DNA of 64,000 bases from Salinimicrobium xinjiangense DSM 19287 (GCF_000423585.1 NZ_AUIG01000020.1:1-64000); one strand, 5' to 3'; positions 53,484-61,532 are shown, counted from the stretch's first letter. Notes: generated by a model from the letters alone, not told the origin. Numbers and translations are program-made.

Positions 53484-54254
53484 TTACTCGAAAATCAACT
53501 TCCCGGAATAAAACGTCTCTACCTCCACCACAGGCGGCCGGTTGACAGAGATGACATCTCCCGTACTTCTTATCTCCCCTTTCAATACCTGCTGCGGATT
53601 CACAAATAATTTGTTCGTTCCACGATGCTGAATTTCCACGGTACCTGCTTCCAACTCCTGCGCTTCCACCCTTCCGTCGCCATTAGCGATGTACAGGTTA
53701 AGATAATCTGTGCTGCCGCGAAGGAAGAAATTGGAAAAATCATCCCCCGTTACCCGCACATAATCTGATACCAAATGCAGATCGAAATCCCCGACTGTAT
53801 ATACTCCTTTTAACCGTTCCTGGTTAAGGCTGCGCAGCCAGATGTTTGAAAAATGCAATTCTCCAACACTCTTTATTACCCTGTTTCCGGCATTTTGAAG
53901 CCATTGGAGGTCGGGAACGGTGACGTGGATGTCGGTAATATTGTAGTCACGCACAAAATTGCAGCCGTTGTCATTCCGCAAAATGAGCCTGCCGTCAACA
54001 ACTTCAGCAGAGATCTCGCTCATCAGGTTTTCACCCGTCTTTACCCTTACCCGGTGTTCGGTTCCCTGTTCAATGAAAAGGTTGATCCCTTTGTAAACAA
54101 TGAGCTCATCAAATTCATCCACCTGAAATTCTTCTTCGATCATGCTTCCGGCGGTTTGGAAACAATCGGGGGCATCTTCGGTATCACAGCTCACAAAAAA
54201 CAGCAGTCCGAAAAAGGGCAAAATCGGCAGGTATTTTTTCAGCAGCTGTTTCAT
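53484..54254 (-). CDS. Lipoprotein with head GIN domain (DUF2807)
   Basis: A 256-residue lipoprotein (signal LLFFVSC). The rest is a right-handed beta-helix-like DUF2807 'head GIN' domain, with FDELIVYKGINLFIEQG near the start and a series of short strands such as LRSLNQERLKGVYTVGDFDLHL. These are cell-envelope proteins of unknown function. Its start overlaps the preceding gene by 4 bp. Confidence 0.82.
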   Translation of the reverse strand: MKQLLKKYLPILPFFGLLFFVSCDTEDAPDCFQTAGSMIEEEFQVDEFDELIVYKGINLFIEQGTEHRVRVKTGENLMSEISAEVVDGRLILRNDNGCNFVRDYNITDIHVTVPDLQWLQNAGNRVIKSVGELHFSNIWLRSLNQERLKGVYTVGDFDLHLVSDYVRVTGDDFSNFFLRGSTDYLNLYIANGDGRVEAQELEAGTVEIQHRGTNKLFVNPQQVLKGEIRSTGDVISVNRPPVVEVETFYSGKLIFE

Positions 54255-55342
54255 AATCGATATCCTATTGAGAATTCAACTGCTTCGGCATTGGCCCCAT
54301 GTGAGCGCACGGTTACAGATCCAAAAATATCATCCCAAATCTCTCTTTGCAAACCTATCCTGTTGTAGATCCTGTCGACATACCTGTCATAGGGATAGTA
54401 AAGGTAATATCCAAGGTGTGTAATAAGGGAAAGCTTCCTAAAGGTAAGCTGATGCCCTGCAAAGACCCCCACCCGCTTCGCGTCTTCATCTCCCGTAGTG
54501 CCTACCAGCGGAAAAGCGACCGAATAATAATGAATATACTCCTCCATGGCCCGGGAAAGGAAAAACTCTGCTCCGGCCTGTAAAGTACTTTTGTGGTTCA
54601 ACGCTTTATCTGCATAGGCCGAAAATGTTAGGAAAGGATAGGATTCTGAACCTATGACTCCCATAGTATTCACCCCGCCACGTAATACAAGGTTGTACCT
54701 AATGGGTGCCGAAAATGGCATTTTTGGATCCTTAGGAATATACGCTCTTTCCAGGTCATGGTTGAAATCGTAATTCAACCCGACGCTCCAGGCCAGGGAG
54801 TTGGTGGAACTGTTTGGCGATTTCCAGTCGGCATTTGAATAATGGATCAATGACAGACCTGTCTGGAATCCGAGGCCGCCAATGAGATTTTCAAACTGCA
54901 GGTTTCCGGTAAAAATTGTGGAGCTCAGCAGGCGTGAACCATAGGCATTGTTCCGGAAGTTTTCATCGGGATGATACGGGTTTGTGGTCACTGCCAGTCC
55001 CTGTCCGACTTTCAGCAAAAGATGCCGCTTTAGTAAATAGAATCCGAGGTGGGCATAGGCTCCGAAATTCTCTCCCAAATGCTCATTTTTGAGATCCTGG
55101 TAAGAGAGGGAGAATCCCACATTTGGATAATTATACCGCCTCTCCCAGGCCTGATCTCCATAGGTCTTCCGGTTGAAATGCAGCAGCATTCCGTAGGGAG
55201 GTTCCGTGATCAAATGAGAAATATTAGGGTTGTGCTCCCAAATGCTTCCGTAGAAATAATTCGCCTCTACAGAATAATGCTTCTCCTGTGAAAAAACAGA
55301 ATAACTAAGGCAAATTAAAAAAAGGAGCAGCAGTTTTCGCAT
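54251..55342 (-). CDS. PagL-like acyloxyacyl hydrolase / outer-membrane protein
   Basis: A 363-residue outer-membrane beta-barrel with signal peptide LLLLFLICLSYSVFSQ. LSLIHYSNADWKSPNSSTN resembles the His-Ser active-site segment of lipid A 3-O-deacylase PagL (HxSNA), so it probably trims an acyl chain from lipid A. The long C-terminal half (about 200-363) exceeds PagL itself, as is common in Bacteroidota relatives. It is 18 bp after the OsmC gene and may be read through from the methionine operon. Confidence 0.75.
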   Translation of the reverse strand: MRKLLLLFLICLSYSVFSQEKHYSVEANYFYGSIWEHNPNISHLITEPPYGMLLHFNRKTYGDQAWERRYNYPNVGFSLSYQDLKNEHLGENFGAYAHLGFYLLKRHLLLKVGQGLAVTTNPYHPDENFRNNAYGSRLLSSTIFTGNLQFENLIGGLGFQTGLSLIHYSNADWKSPNSSTNSLAWSVGLNYDFNHDLERAYIPKDPKMPFSAPIRYNLVLRGGVNTMGVIGSESYPFLTFSAYADKALNHKSTLQAGAEFFLSRAMEEYIHYYSVAFPLVGTTGDEDAKRVGVFAGHQLTFRKLSLITHLGYYLYYPYDRYVDRIYNRIGLQREIWDDIFGSVTVRSHGANAEAVEFSIGYRL

Positions 55343-55360
55343 GGGGGAGGAGCGCCGGAA

Positions 55361-55786
55361 TTATTTCTTTACCGGCGAACCGTTCAGGATGATCTCTGTG
55401 GTGATCTCGGCCGTTTTCTCCAGCATTTTAGCCACCGAACAATATTTTTCCAGGGAAAGATCTACTGCTCTTATGGCCTTATTTTCCGGAATATCGCCGT
55501 CAATATAGATCTTCAGGTGAATACCCGTAAAGACATTTGGCACCGCGCCATCCACTCTAAAGCCTTCCACATCCATCTCCAGATTTGTCATCTCCAGCTG
55601 CTGTTTTTTCAGGATCATGACGATGTCAATCCCGCTGCAACCGGCGATGCCCATAAGAAGCAATTCCATAGGGCTTGCCCCCTGCGGATTCGGTTCACTC
55701 TTGTTGTCGAGTTGAATTACGTTGCCGCGTTCGTTGACAGTTTCAAAATGATAATTGTCGTTCAGCCTTTTAAGATGGATCTTCAT
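55361..55786 (-). CDS. OsmC/Ohr family protein
   Basis: A 141-residue protein of the OsmC peroxidase fold. The two redox Cys are in GIAGCSGIDIV and EKYCSVAKML. These proteins reduce organic or fatty-acid hydroperoxides. Its start abuts the stop of the homoserine dehydrogenase gene, so it is probably part of the methionine operon; a link to cysteine or sulfur redox state is possible but unproven. Confidence 0.87.
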   Translation of the reverse strand: MKIHLKRLNDNYHFETVNERGNVIQLDNKSEPNPQGASPMELLLMGIAGCSGIDIVMILKKQQLEMTNLEMDVEGFRVDGAVPNVFTGIHLKIYIDGDIPENKAIRAVDLSLEKYCSVAKMLEKTAEITTEIILNGSPVKK

Positions 55787-56859
55787 TAGGGTAATTTTTC
55801 CGCTAATTTAATTAAATCTGTAAGAACTCCGCGTGCCGTCACCGCAGCTCCTGCCCCTGCTCCTTTTATCACCAAAGGCTGCTCTCCATAGGACTCCGTG
55901 AAGATCTCAAAAGAGGAATCAGCGTTCTGAAGACTTCCAAGGGCCGAGGTTCTTTTCTCAGTCACCAGTTTTACGTCCAGTATTCCAGTTTGCAGGTCCA
56001 GCTCCCCCACATGTCTAATGACCTCATCCTGTTTCAGCTCTTTTTTTAGCTTTAGAAAAAGCGGATCAAGATCTTTTTTATTTTTCTGAAAATTCTTCAG
56101 GCTTGATTGCCCGTTGAGATGCGACGGCACGAGATCCTGAATGGTGATCTCCTCAAATTCCTTTTCCAGCCCCAGTTCCCTGCCAAGGATCAACAGCTTT
56201 CTGGCCACATCTTTTCCTGAAAGGTCCACCCGGGGATCGGGTTCGGTGAAACCTTTAATTCCGGCTTCGGAAAGTATTTCAGAAAAAGCCCTTTCTTCGG
56301 CACAATAGGTATTGAAAATATAACTGAGGGAGCCCGAAAACACCCCTCTTACCTTTGTCACCCGCTCGTTGGAACGATGGAAGTTTCGCAGTGTTTCCAC
56401 TATGGGCAGTCCCGCGCCTACATTGGTCTCATAGAAGAAAAATTTATTGTGCTCCTGAAGCTTTTTCCGAAGCTCCAGATAGAATTGAGAGGAGCGGGTG
56501 TTGGCCACCTTGTTTGCTGCGACAATATGAAAGCCGGCTTCGATAAGGCTAAAATAATTATTCACAAAATCCTCACTGGCCGTGGCATCTACCGCAATGA
56601 GATTTTCGTATCCCTGTTGCTGAACATATTCGAGAACATCCCGGAGTTTGTAAGGAAATCCAAAATTCACCAGATCGGCTTCCCACGAAGGCTGCTGATT
56701 CTCCTTCTGGAAAAAGGCGGTGGTGGAATTCGCGATCACCGGGAGATTAAGCTCCACTCCTTCCCGTTTCCGAAGCTGTTCACGGGCCTGTAATAGCTGG
56801 TTTATAAGCTTGCTGCCTACATTACCGGTTCCAAAGAGTACTATATTGATCTTTTTCAT
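55786..56859 (-). CDS. hom: Homoserine dehydrogenase (ThrA C-terminal type, no kinase)
   Basis: A 357-residue enzyme that reduces aspartate semialdehyde to homoserine. The Rossmann motif is LFGTGNVGSKLI. VAANKVANT, GAGLPIVETLRNF and RGVFSGSLSYIFNTY are active-site segments, with GFTEPDPRVDLSGKDVARKLLILGRE at the homoserine site. It corresponds to the C-terminal half of bifunctional aspartokinase/homoserine dehydrogenase, without the kinase or ACT domains. Its start overlaps the metX gene by 38 bp. In this operon it would supply homoserine directly to MetX. Confidence 0.93.
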   Translation of the reverse strand: MKKINIVLFGTGNVGSKLINQLLQAREQLRKREGVELNLPVIANSTTAFFQKENQQPSWEADLVNFGFPYKLRDVLEYVQQQGYENLIAVDATASEDFVNNYFSLIEAGFHIVAANKVANTRSSQFYLELRKKLQEHNKFFFYETNVGAGLPIVETLRNFHRSNERVTKVRGVFSGSLSYIFNTYCAEERAFSEILSEAGIKGFTEPDPRVDLSGKDVARKLLILGRELGLEKEFEEITIQDLVPSHLNGQSSLKNFQKNKKDLDPLFLKLKKELKQDEVIRHVGELDLQTGILDVKLVTEKRTSALGSLQNADSSFEIFTESYGEQPLVIKGAGAGAAVTARGVLTDLIKLAEKLP

Positions 56860-57832
56860 TTTCGTTAGTTTCTAAATTAAAGATTGGCGCTAAAAATTTT
56901 GTTAGCTGCTCATATTCTATGAGAAAGGCGTCGTGCCCGTGAATCGATTTGACCTCATAATAATTCACATTTTGCTTTACTGCGGAAAGCTCCCGGTAAG
57001 TTTCCCTGATCTCCCCCGGAAGAAAGAACAGGTCGCTGTCAACTCCTATCAGGTGAATATTCCCGCTGACCTTTGCTGCAGCAACTGAAGCTTCTTCCTC
57101 CCCGCAGATATCTATGGTGGTGAGCAGGTGGTTCATCAACTTATAGGCTGCAAGTTCAAAGCGGCTTTCCAGCCTCCGGCCGTGATAGCTCAGCCAGTTC
57201 GCCACCTCAAACTGCAGGTTTGATTCATTCCTTTTTCTGCGGAACTTGGCTGAAAAGGATGCCGGGGTGCGATAAAAGGTCATGGCGTGCATTCGGGCGT
57301 CGTGCAGCGGATCTGATGAATTATTCAGGATCTGGTCCTGCACCTTGCACTGCCCCAGTACCCAATCGGTCGCCTTTAGATCGGTCGCGATAGGGATCAG
57401 GTTTTGGATAAGGTCAGGCTTTAGAGAAGCCAGATGCCATACCAAAGCTCCGCCTATAGATCCGCCGATAGCCGCAAAGAGACTGTTGATCTTCAATTCC
57501 TCCAATACAAGAGCAAAAATTCGGGCGATATCATCAAGGGTGAATTCGGAGTAGTTATGCAGCAGATGCTCCTTTTTTCCGCCGGCTCCATTTCCCGGAA
57601 CGTTGATAGAAAGAATGGTAAATTTATCTGTGTCTATACATTTTTCCGGACCCACAAGTTCCTTCCACCAACCGTTTTCTCCTGTGACATCAGCATTTCC
57701 GGTAAGGGCGTGGTTCACCAGCACAACCGGAGCCGTTCCGGGTTCCCTCCCAAAAAACCGGAAAGAAACACGGAACTGCTGCAGGGTTCCGGCAGAATTT
57801 TTAAAATCGGGAATAATTATTTCCTGTAACAT
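56822..57832 (-). CDS. metX: Homoserine O-acetyltransferase
   Basis: A 336-residue alpha/beta-hydrolase-fold enzyme that acetylates homoserine. LVNHALTGNADV forms the oxyanion region, GGSIGGALVWHLA holds the Ser nucleophile, and GVDSDLFFLP and IHGHDAFLIE supply Asp and His. It is second in the methionine operon, between the sulfhydrylase and homoserine dehydrogenase. Confidence 0.93.
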   Translation of the reverse strand: MLQEIIIPDFKNSAGTLQQFRVSFRFFGREPGTAPVVLVNHALTGNADVTGENGWWKELVGPEKCIDTDKFTILSINVPGNGAGGKKEHLLHNYSEFTLDDIARIFALVLEELKINSLFAAIGGSIGGALVWHLASLKPDLIQNLIPIATDLKATDWVLGQCKVQDQILNNSSDPLHDARMHAMTFYRTPASFSAKFRRKRNESNLQFEVANWLSYHGRRLESRFELAAYKLMNHLLTTIDICGEEEASVAAAKVSGNIHLIGVDSDLFFLPGEIRETYRELSAVKQNVNYYEVKSIHGHDAFLIEYEQLTKFLAPIFNLETNENEKDQYSTLWNR

Positions 57833-57885
57833 AAGTTGATCTTTAACCGGAACAGCAAATTGGTCTTCGCTGTTCCGGGTATAAA

Positions 57886-59190
57886 TTAAGCTGTTTTAAT
57901 TGCATTTTTGACAGGTATTTGTGCAAGTGCCTGCTCCAGGTCGGCTTTAAGATCTTCCACGTCTTCCAGTCCAACAGAAAGTCTCACAAGATCCTTGGTC
58001 ACTCCGGTGGATTCCTGCTGCTCATCATTTAGTTGCTGATGTGTGGTACTTGCAGGGTGGATGATAAGGGATTTTGTATCTCCAATATTCGCGAGCAGGG
58101 AAAAAAGTTTTGTTTCATCTACTAAAACTTTTGCCGCTTCATAGCCTCCTTTCACACCAAAAGTGACCACTCCGCTTTGGCCTTTTGGAAGGTATCTTTG
58201 CGCCAGTTCATAATAAGGACTGCTCTCCAATCCCGGATAATTCACCCAGCTAACCTCTTCTTTCTGCTGCAGCCATTTCGCCAGGGCCAAAGCATTTTCA
58301 CTGTGCTTTTTGATCCTTATCTCCAGCGTCTCCAGTCCCTGTAGGATCTGAAATGCGTTGAACGGACTAAGTGCCGCGCCAAGGTCGCGCAGACCTTCGA
58401 TCCTGACCTTAGCAATAAAAGCTGCTTCCTTCAGGACGTCGTGGTAAACGAGCCCGTGGTAACCGGGAGAAGGTTCTGTGAATTCAGGGAATTTGCCGTT
58501 GCTCCAGTCGAATTTTCCGGCGTCGATGATTACTCCGCCGAGAGAAGTTCCGTTGCCGGCGATGTATTTGGTAAGGGAATGGATGACCAGGTCGGCCCCA
58601 TGCTCAATAGGCTTCACCAAAGCAGAAGTCGCGACAGTATTGTCTACTATGAAAGGAACTTTGTGCTCTTTAGCCACTTTGGAAATAGCCTCCAGATCCA
58701 GCACATCCAGCTTTGGATTCCCCAGAGATTCCACGAAAATGGCGCGGGTGTTTTCCTTTACGGCAGCCGAGAAGTTCCCGGCGTTCTGCGGATCAACAAA
58801 GGTGGTGGTGATGCCGAGTCGAGGTAAAGTAACTCCGAGCAAATTGTAAGTTCCGCCGTAGAGGCTGCTGGAGGCGACAATGTGATCTCCGGATTTAAGC
58901 AGCGTGAGCAGCGTGGTGCTAATGGCCGCCGTTCCTGATGCTGTGACCACAGCCGCAATCCCTCCTTCAAGCGCAGCCAGCCTTTGCTCCAGCACATCGT
59001 TAGTCGGGTTGTTGAGTCGGGTATAAATAAATCCGGGTTCTGCAAGCGAAAAGAGGTTGGCAGCATGATCTGAATCTTTAAAGACGTAAGAGGTAGTCTG
59101 ATAGATAGGAACTGCTCTGGTTCCTCCGTTTGCTGTTACGTCATGCCCAGCGTGAAGGGCGTTGGTCGAAAATTTTTGTTGTGTACTCAT
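57886..59190 (-). CDS. metY: O-acetylhomoserine sulfhydrylase (aminocarboxypropyltransferase)
   Basis: A 434-residue PLP enzyme of the Cys/Met metabolism family that joins sulfide to O-acetylhomoserine to form homocysteine. The Schiff-base Lys is in HSLTKYIAGNGTSLGG. The length and the extended C-terminal insertion fit MetY rather than cystathionine synthase. It is first in the metY-metX-hom-osmC operon, preceded by two leader-peptide attenuators, the nearer ending 211 bp upstream. Confidence 0.93.
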   Translation of the reverse strand: MSTQQKFSTNALHAGHDVTANGGTRAVPIYQTTSYVFKDSDHAANLFSLAEPGFIYTRLNNPTNDVLEQRLAALEGGIAAVVTASGTAAISTTLLTLLKSGDHIVASSSLYGGTYNLLGVTLPRLGITTTFVDPQNAGNFSAAVKENTRAIFVESLGNPKLDVLDLEAISKVAKEHKVPFIVDNTVATSALVKPIEHGADLVIHSLTKYIAGNGTSLGGVIIDAGKFDWSNGKFPEFTEPSPGYHGLVYHDVLKEAAFIAKVRIEGLRDLGAALSPFNAFQILQGLETLEIRIKKHSENALALAKWLQQKEEVSWVNYPGLESSPYYELAQRYLPKGQSGVVTFGVKGGYEAAKVLVDETKLFSLLANIGDTKSLIIHPASTTHQQLNDEQQESTGVTKDLVRLSVGLEDVEDLKADLEQALAQIPVKNAIKTA

Positions 59191-59210
59191 TTTTTTAATG
59201 TTTAAGGTTT

Positions 59211-59400
59211 AAGGAATAAGGAATAATGGTTATTTGTTAATTGTTAATTGTTCATTGTTGCGGGTTGCGGGTTGAAAAGGCCACGAATTCACGTATGTTT
59301 TTAGGTCTTTTCACTTTTCTAAAATTGGAATTTGGTGCTTGAAATTTGGTGCTTAATACTTTTTTTAATCATTGCTAATTGTTAATTGCTAATTGTTTAA
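59211..59400. repeat. Simple repeats in the metY leader
   Basis: The stretch between the last attenuator and metY is made of short degenerate repeats: TTGTTAATTGTTAATTGTTC (59233-59252), GCGGGTTGCGGGTTG (59260-59274), GGAATTTGGTGCTTGAAATTTGGTGCTT (59327-59354) and GCTAATTGTTAATTGCTAATTG (59375-59396). No gene is present. They lengthen the metY 5' leader to about 590 nt in total if transcription starts near 59780. Confidence 0.7.
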
Positions 59401-59438
59401 AAAGAAAAAATCCCCCTGGCTGGCTTGCCAAAGGGATT
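59401..59438 (-). terminator. Attenuator terminator 1 (metY-proximal)
   Basis: On the minus strand AAATCCCTTTGG pairs with CCAGGGGGATTT (12 bp including two G-U pairs, 8-base loop; 59438-59427 with 59418-59407), followed by TTTTTCTT. TTTGGCAA, overlapping the first arm (59431-59424), is complementary to TTGCCAAA in leader 1 (59484-59477), forming an alternative antiterminator of 8 bp or more. Confidence 0.85.
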
Positions 59439-59462
59439 TTAGAAATTGAATATATAACTAAC

Positions 59463-59555
59463 TTAGATCCTCATTTTTTGGCAATAGCGGGGTGGGGCGC
59501 ACATCATGCACATCATACAACACATCATCATTGCTACTGCCTTGTAATTTTTCAT
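59463..59555 (-). CDS. Met/Cys leader peptide 1 (metY-proximal)
   Basis: A 30-residue open frame with 9 Met and 5 Cys. Residues 9-19 are MMMCCMMCMMC without interruption. Its stop is 24 bases before terminator 1. Codons 24-27 contain TTGCCAAA, which can pair with the first arm of that terminator. Stalling at the Met/Cys run leaves this segment free, while translation to the stop codon would bring a ribosome over it. The peptide has no signal or recognisable domain; its role is inferred from composition, position and RNA folding. Confidence 0.87.
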   Translation of the reverse strand: MKNYKAVAMMMCCMMCMMCAPPRYCQKMRI

Positions 59556-59591
59556 GTTTTTCAAATTTTGGCTTTCCGGCCTCTCGTTTTT

Positions 59592-59626
59592 ATAAGGTCT
59601 TAAAAATATCATTTTTGGCACCTTAT
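59592..59626. other. Interrupted hairpin between the two met attenuators
   Basis: ATAAGGT pairs with ACCTTAT (59592-59598 and 59620-59626), and inside it AAAAAT pairs with ATTTTT (59602-59607 and 59611-59616), with symmetrical 3-base internal loops. It lies in the leader RNA between terminator 2 and leader peptide 1. It could be a spacer structure or a third control point; it has no U-run. Confidence 0.5.
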
Positions 59627-59647
59627 TTTTTTCCTGAATTTATTGAA

Positions 59648-59680
59648 ACAAAAAAGCCGCTGCGGTGGCAGCGGCTTTTT
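59648..59680 (-). terminator. Attenuator terminator 2 (promoter-proximal)
   Basis: A perfect 13-bp stem, AAAAAGCCGCTGC with GCAGCGGCTTTTT (59651-59663 and 59668-59680), has a 4-base loop and is followed by TTTTTTG on the minus strand. CGCTGC of the first arm is complementary to GCAGCG in leader 2 (59721-59716). Confidence 0.92.
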
Positions 59681-59700
59681 GCTTTTTATCTTTTTCAGAT

Positions 59701-59769
59701 TCATGCAATAGGACGCGCTGCGGACTTGCTCCACATCATACACATCATATTACAAATTACCTGATTCAT
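59701..59769 (-). CDS. Met/Cys leader peptide 2 (promoter-proximal)
   Basis: A 22-residue open frame with Met at 1, 8, 9, 11 and 12 and Cys at 6 and 10 (CNMMCMMW, residues 6-13). Its stop codon is 20 bases before terminator 2. Codons 17-18 (GCAGCG) can pair with the terminator's first arm. The geometry repeats that of leader 1, so two attenuators act in series on one transcript. It starts about 11 bases after the predicted transcription start. Confidence 0.85.
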   Translation of the reverse strand: MNQVICNMMCMMWSKSAARPIA

Positions 59770-59787
59770 TTCTCTTTTTGTATGAAG

Positions 59788-59820
59788 CAAAGTTAACGAC
59801 AGAAAAATTTAAGGAACAAA
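59788..59820 (-). promoter_or_regulatory. Promoter of the metY operon
   Basis: On the minus strand TTTG (59820-59817), 21 bp, then TAACTTTG (59795-59788) match the Bacteroidota promoter, with a perfect -7 box. Transcription would begin near 59780, just before leader peptide 2. Confidence 0.72.
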
Positions 59821-59911
59821 TAAATTTCAGATTAATTTTAATTTTTGAGCATTGGCAGGACTTAACAGCCCGTTTTGATTCCCAGTTCAAATTTCCGCTT
59901 TAAATTTCCTC

Positions 59912-59934
59912 GTCACGGATTGCAAATCCGCGCC
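59912..59934. repeat. Second copy of the ACGGATTRCAAATCCGCGCC element
   Basis: This 23-bp element matches 53352-53374 at 21 of 23 positions. The core GGATT..AATCC is palindromic. Here it lies between the metY promoter and the structured-RNA candidate. Confidence 0.7.
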
Positions 59935-59980
59935 AACGGCTGCTCATTGGTTATTGATCATTGTATATTGTTAATTGAAA

Positions 59981-60090
59981 GATGCGCTAAGGATTGAGCG
60001 GTTGTTGGAGCTCTCCCGAAGCCGGGAGGCTGAGGGAAGCGACCCGCGAAAGCCTGACGGCACGACCGGGAGGGAGTGCCGGAGCGCCCA
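59981..60090 (+). ncRNA. Structured-RNA candidate upstream of metK (Flavo-1-like, tentative)
   Basis: A GC-rich island of about 110 bases in AT-rich DNA. A closing stem GCGCT/AGCGC (59984-59988 with 60083-60087) surrounds the hairpins CTCCCG-aagc-CGGGAG (60013-60028) and CGGCAC...GTGCCG (60058-60063 with 60076-60081). Conserved-looking single-stranded blocks are AAGGATTGAGCGG near the start and GCGAAAGCCTGACGG in the middle. I recall such AAGGATTG...GCCTGACG elements as widespread in flavobacterial intergenic DNA, possibly the Flavo-1 RNA; the name is not certain. The strand is chosen from this recollection. Confidence 0.55.
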
Positions 60091-60138
60091 AATTATTCTT
60101 AAAACTGAGATAAAGCGGCTGATTTAAAACTATTTTTA

Positions 60139-60146
60139 TACATTTG
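60139..60146 (+). promoter_or_regulatory. Candidate -7 box of the metK promoter
   Basis: TACATTTG matches TAnnTTTG and would start transcription near 60153, leaving a leader of about 120 nt before metK. No convincing TTG is seen upstream. No clear SAM-I or SAM-II riboswitch consensus was recognised in the leader. Confidence 0.45.
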
Positions 60147-60272
60147 CTCCTGATAAAATCACAGGGAAAAATTTGACTGATTGCAACCCTTATAAAATGC
60201 TAAAGCAGTGAAAACTCCTCTAGCGCTTCACGTCAAATTTCTTCTGAAATAATCATTAAAAAAAGACGAAGC

Positions 60273-61532
60273 ATGCCATATTTATTTACTTCAGAAAGTG
60301 TTTCTGAAGGCCACCCCGATAAAGTTGCAGACCAGATTAGCGATACCCTTTTAGATAATTTCCTCGCCTTTGATCCCGAATCTAAAGTTGCCTGTGAAAC
60401 TCTGGTAACTACCGGACAGGTGGTACTTGCCGGAGAGGTGAAAAGCGATACTTATCTCGATGTTCAAACCATCGCCAGAGATGTGATCAACGACATTGGT
60501 TACACTAAAGGGGCGTATAAATTTAGCGGGGATTCCTGCGGAGTGATCTCCCTGATCCACGAACAATCCCAGGACATAAACCAGGGCGTGGATCGCGGCA
60601 ACAAGGAAGAACAGGGCGCCGGAGACCAGGGAATGATGTTTGGTTACGCGACCAAAGAGACCGAAAATTATATGCCGCTGGCTCTCGATATTTCTCACAA
60701 GATCCTTATTGAGCTGGCGAAACTGCGACGGGAGGATAATGAAATTAAATACCTGCGGCCGGATTCAAAAAGCCAGGTAACGATCGAATACAGCGATGAC
60801 AATGTTCCGCAGCGTATCGATGCTATTGTTGTTTCTACTCAGCATGATGAATTTGATGAGGATGATAACCGCATGCTGGAAAAGATCAAAAAGGATATCA
60901 TTGAGATCCTTATCCCACGGGTAAAGGCACAGCTTCCGGAGTATGTTCAAAAGCTGTTCAACGATCAAATCAAATACCACATCAACCCCACCGGAAAGTT
61001 CGTCATTGGCGGACCTCACGGGGACACCGGACTTACGGGTAGAAAGATCATTGTTGACACCTATGGCGGAAAAGGAGCTCACGGGGGAGGTGCATTTTCA
61101 GGAAAAGATCCTAGTAAAGTAGACAGATCTGCTGCCTATGCTGCAAGGCATATCGCCAAAAATCTTGTGGCTGCGGGAGTTGCCGACGAGGTGTTGATCC
61201 AGGTTTCCTATGCTATTGGAGTAGTAGAACCAACTTCCATCCTGATAGAAACATATGGTTCCAAAAAAGTGGATTTGAGCCACGGTGAGATTGCCAGAAA
61301 AATTCTGGAGATCTTCGATATGAGACCTGCTGCTATTGAACAAAGACTGGGTCTTAGAAGTCCGATCTATCGGGAAACTTCGGCGTATGGCCATTTTGGA
61401 AAGGAACCGCGTAAGGAAAGAAAAGTATTCGAGAGTCCGTATAACGGCAAAAAGTCTATTGAGGTTAATCTTTTTACCTGGGAAGAATTAGACTATGTGG
61501 ATAAGGTAAAGAAGGCGTTTGATATTGAGTAG
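60273..61532 (+). CDS. metK: S-adenosylmethionine synthase
   Basis: A 419-residue enzyme that makes SAM from methionine and ATP. Signatures are [13 protein letters not shown] at the N-terminus, [12 protein letters not shown] (ATP-binding) and [19 protein letters not shown] (P-loop-like). It is divergent from the metY operon, so synthesis and use of methionine share one intergenic region. It ends at a strong bidirectional terminator. Confidence 0.96.
   Translation: MPYLFTSESVSEGHPDKVADQISDTLLDNFLAFDPESKVACETLVTTGQVVLAGEVKSDTYLDVQTIARDVINDIGYTKGAYKFSGDSCGVISLIHEQSQDINQGVDRGNKEEQGAGDQGMMFGYATKETENYMPLALDISHKILIELAKLRREDNEIKYLRPDSKSQVTIEYSDDNVPQRIDAIVVSTQHDEFDEDDNRMLEKIKKDIIEILIPRVKAQLPEYVQKLFNDQIKYHINPTGKFVIGGPHGDTGLTGRKIIVDTYGGKGAHGGGAFSGKDPSKVDRSAAYAARHIAKNLVAAGVADEVLIQVSYAIGVVEPTSILIETYGSKKVDLSHGEIARKILEIFDMRPAAIEQRLGLRSPIYRETSAYGHFGKEPRKERKVFESPYNGKKSIEVNLFTWEELDYVDKVKKAFDIE

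Noticed and set aside
59191-60272. A SAM riboswitch in front of the metY operon or metK
   Set aside because: SAM-I and SAM-II elements are expected near methionine genes in Bacteroidota, but the conserved SAM-I core and the SAM-II pseudoknot consensus could not be found on either strand. Two leader-peptide attenuators explain the metY side. A covariance search would be decisive.
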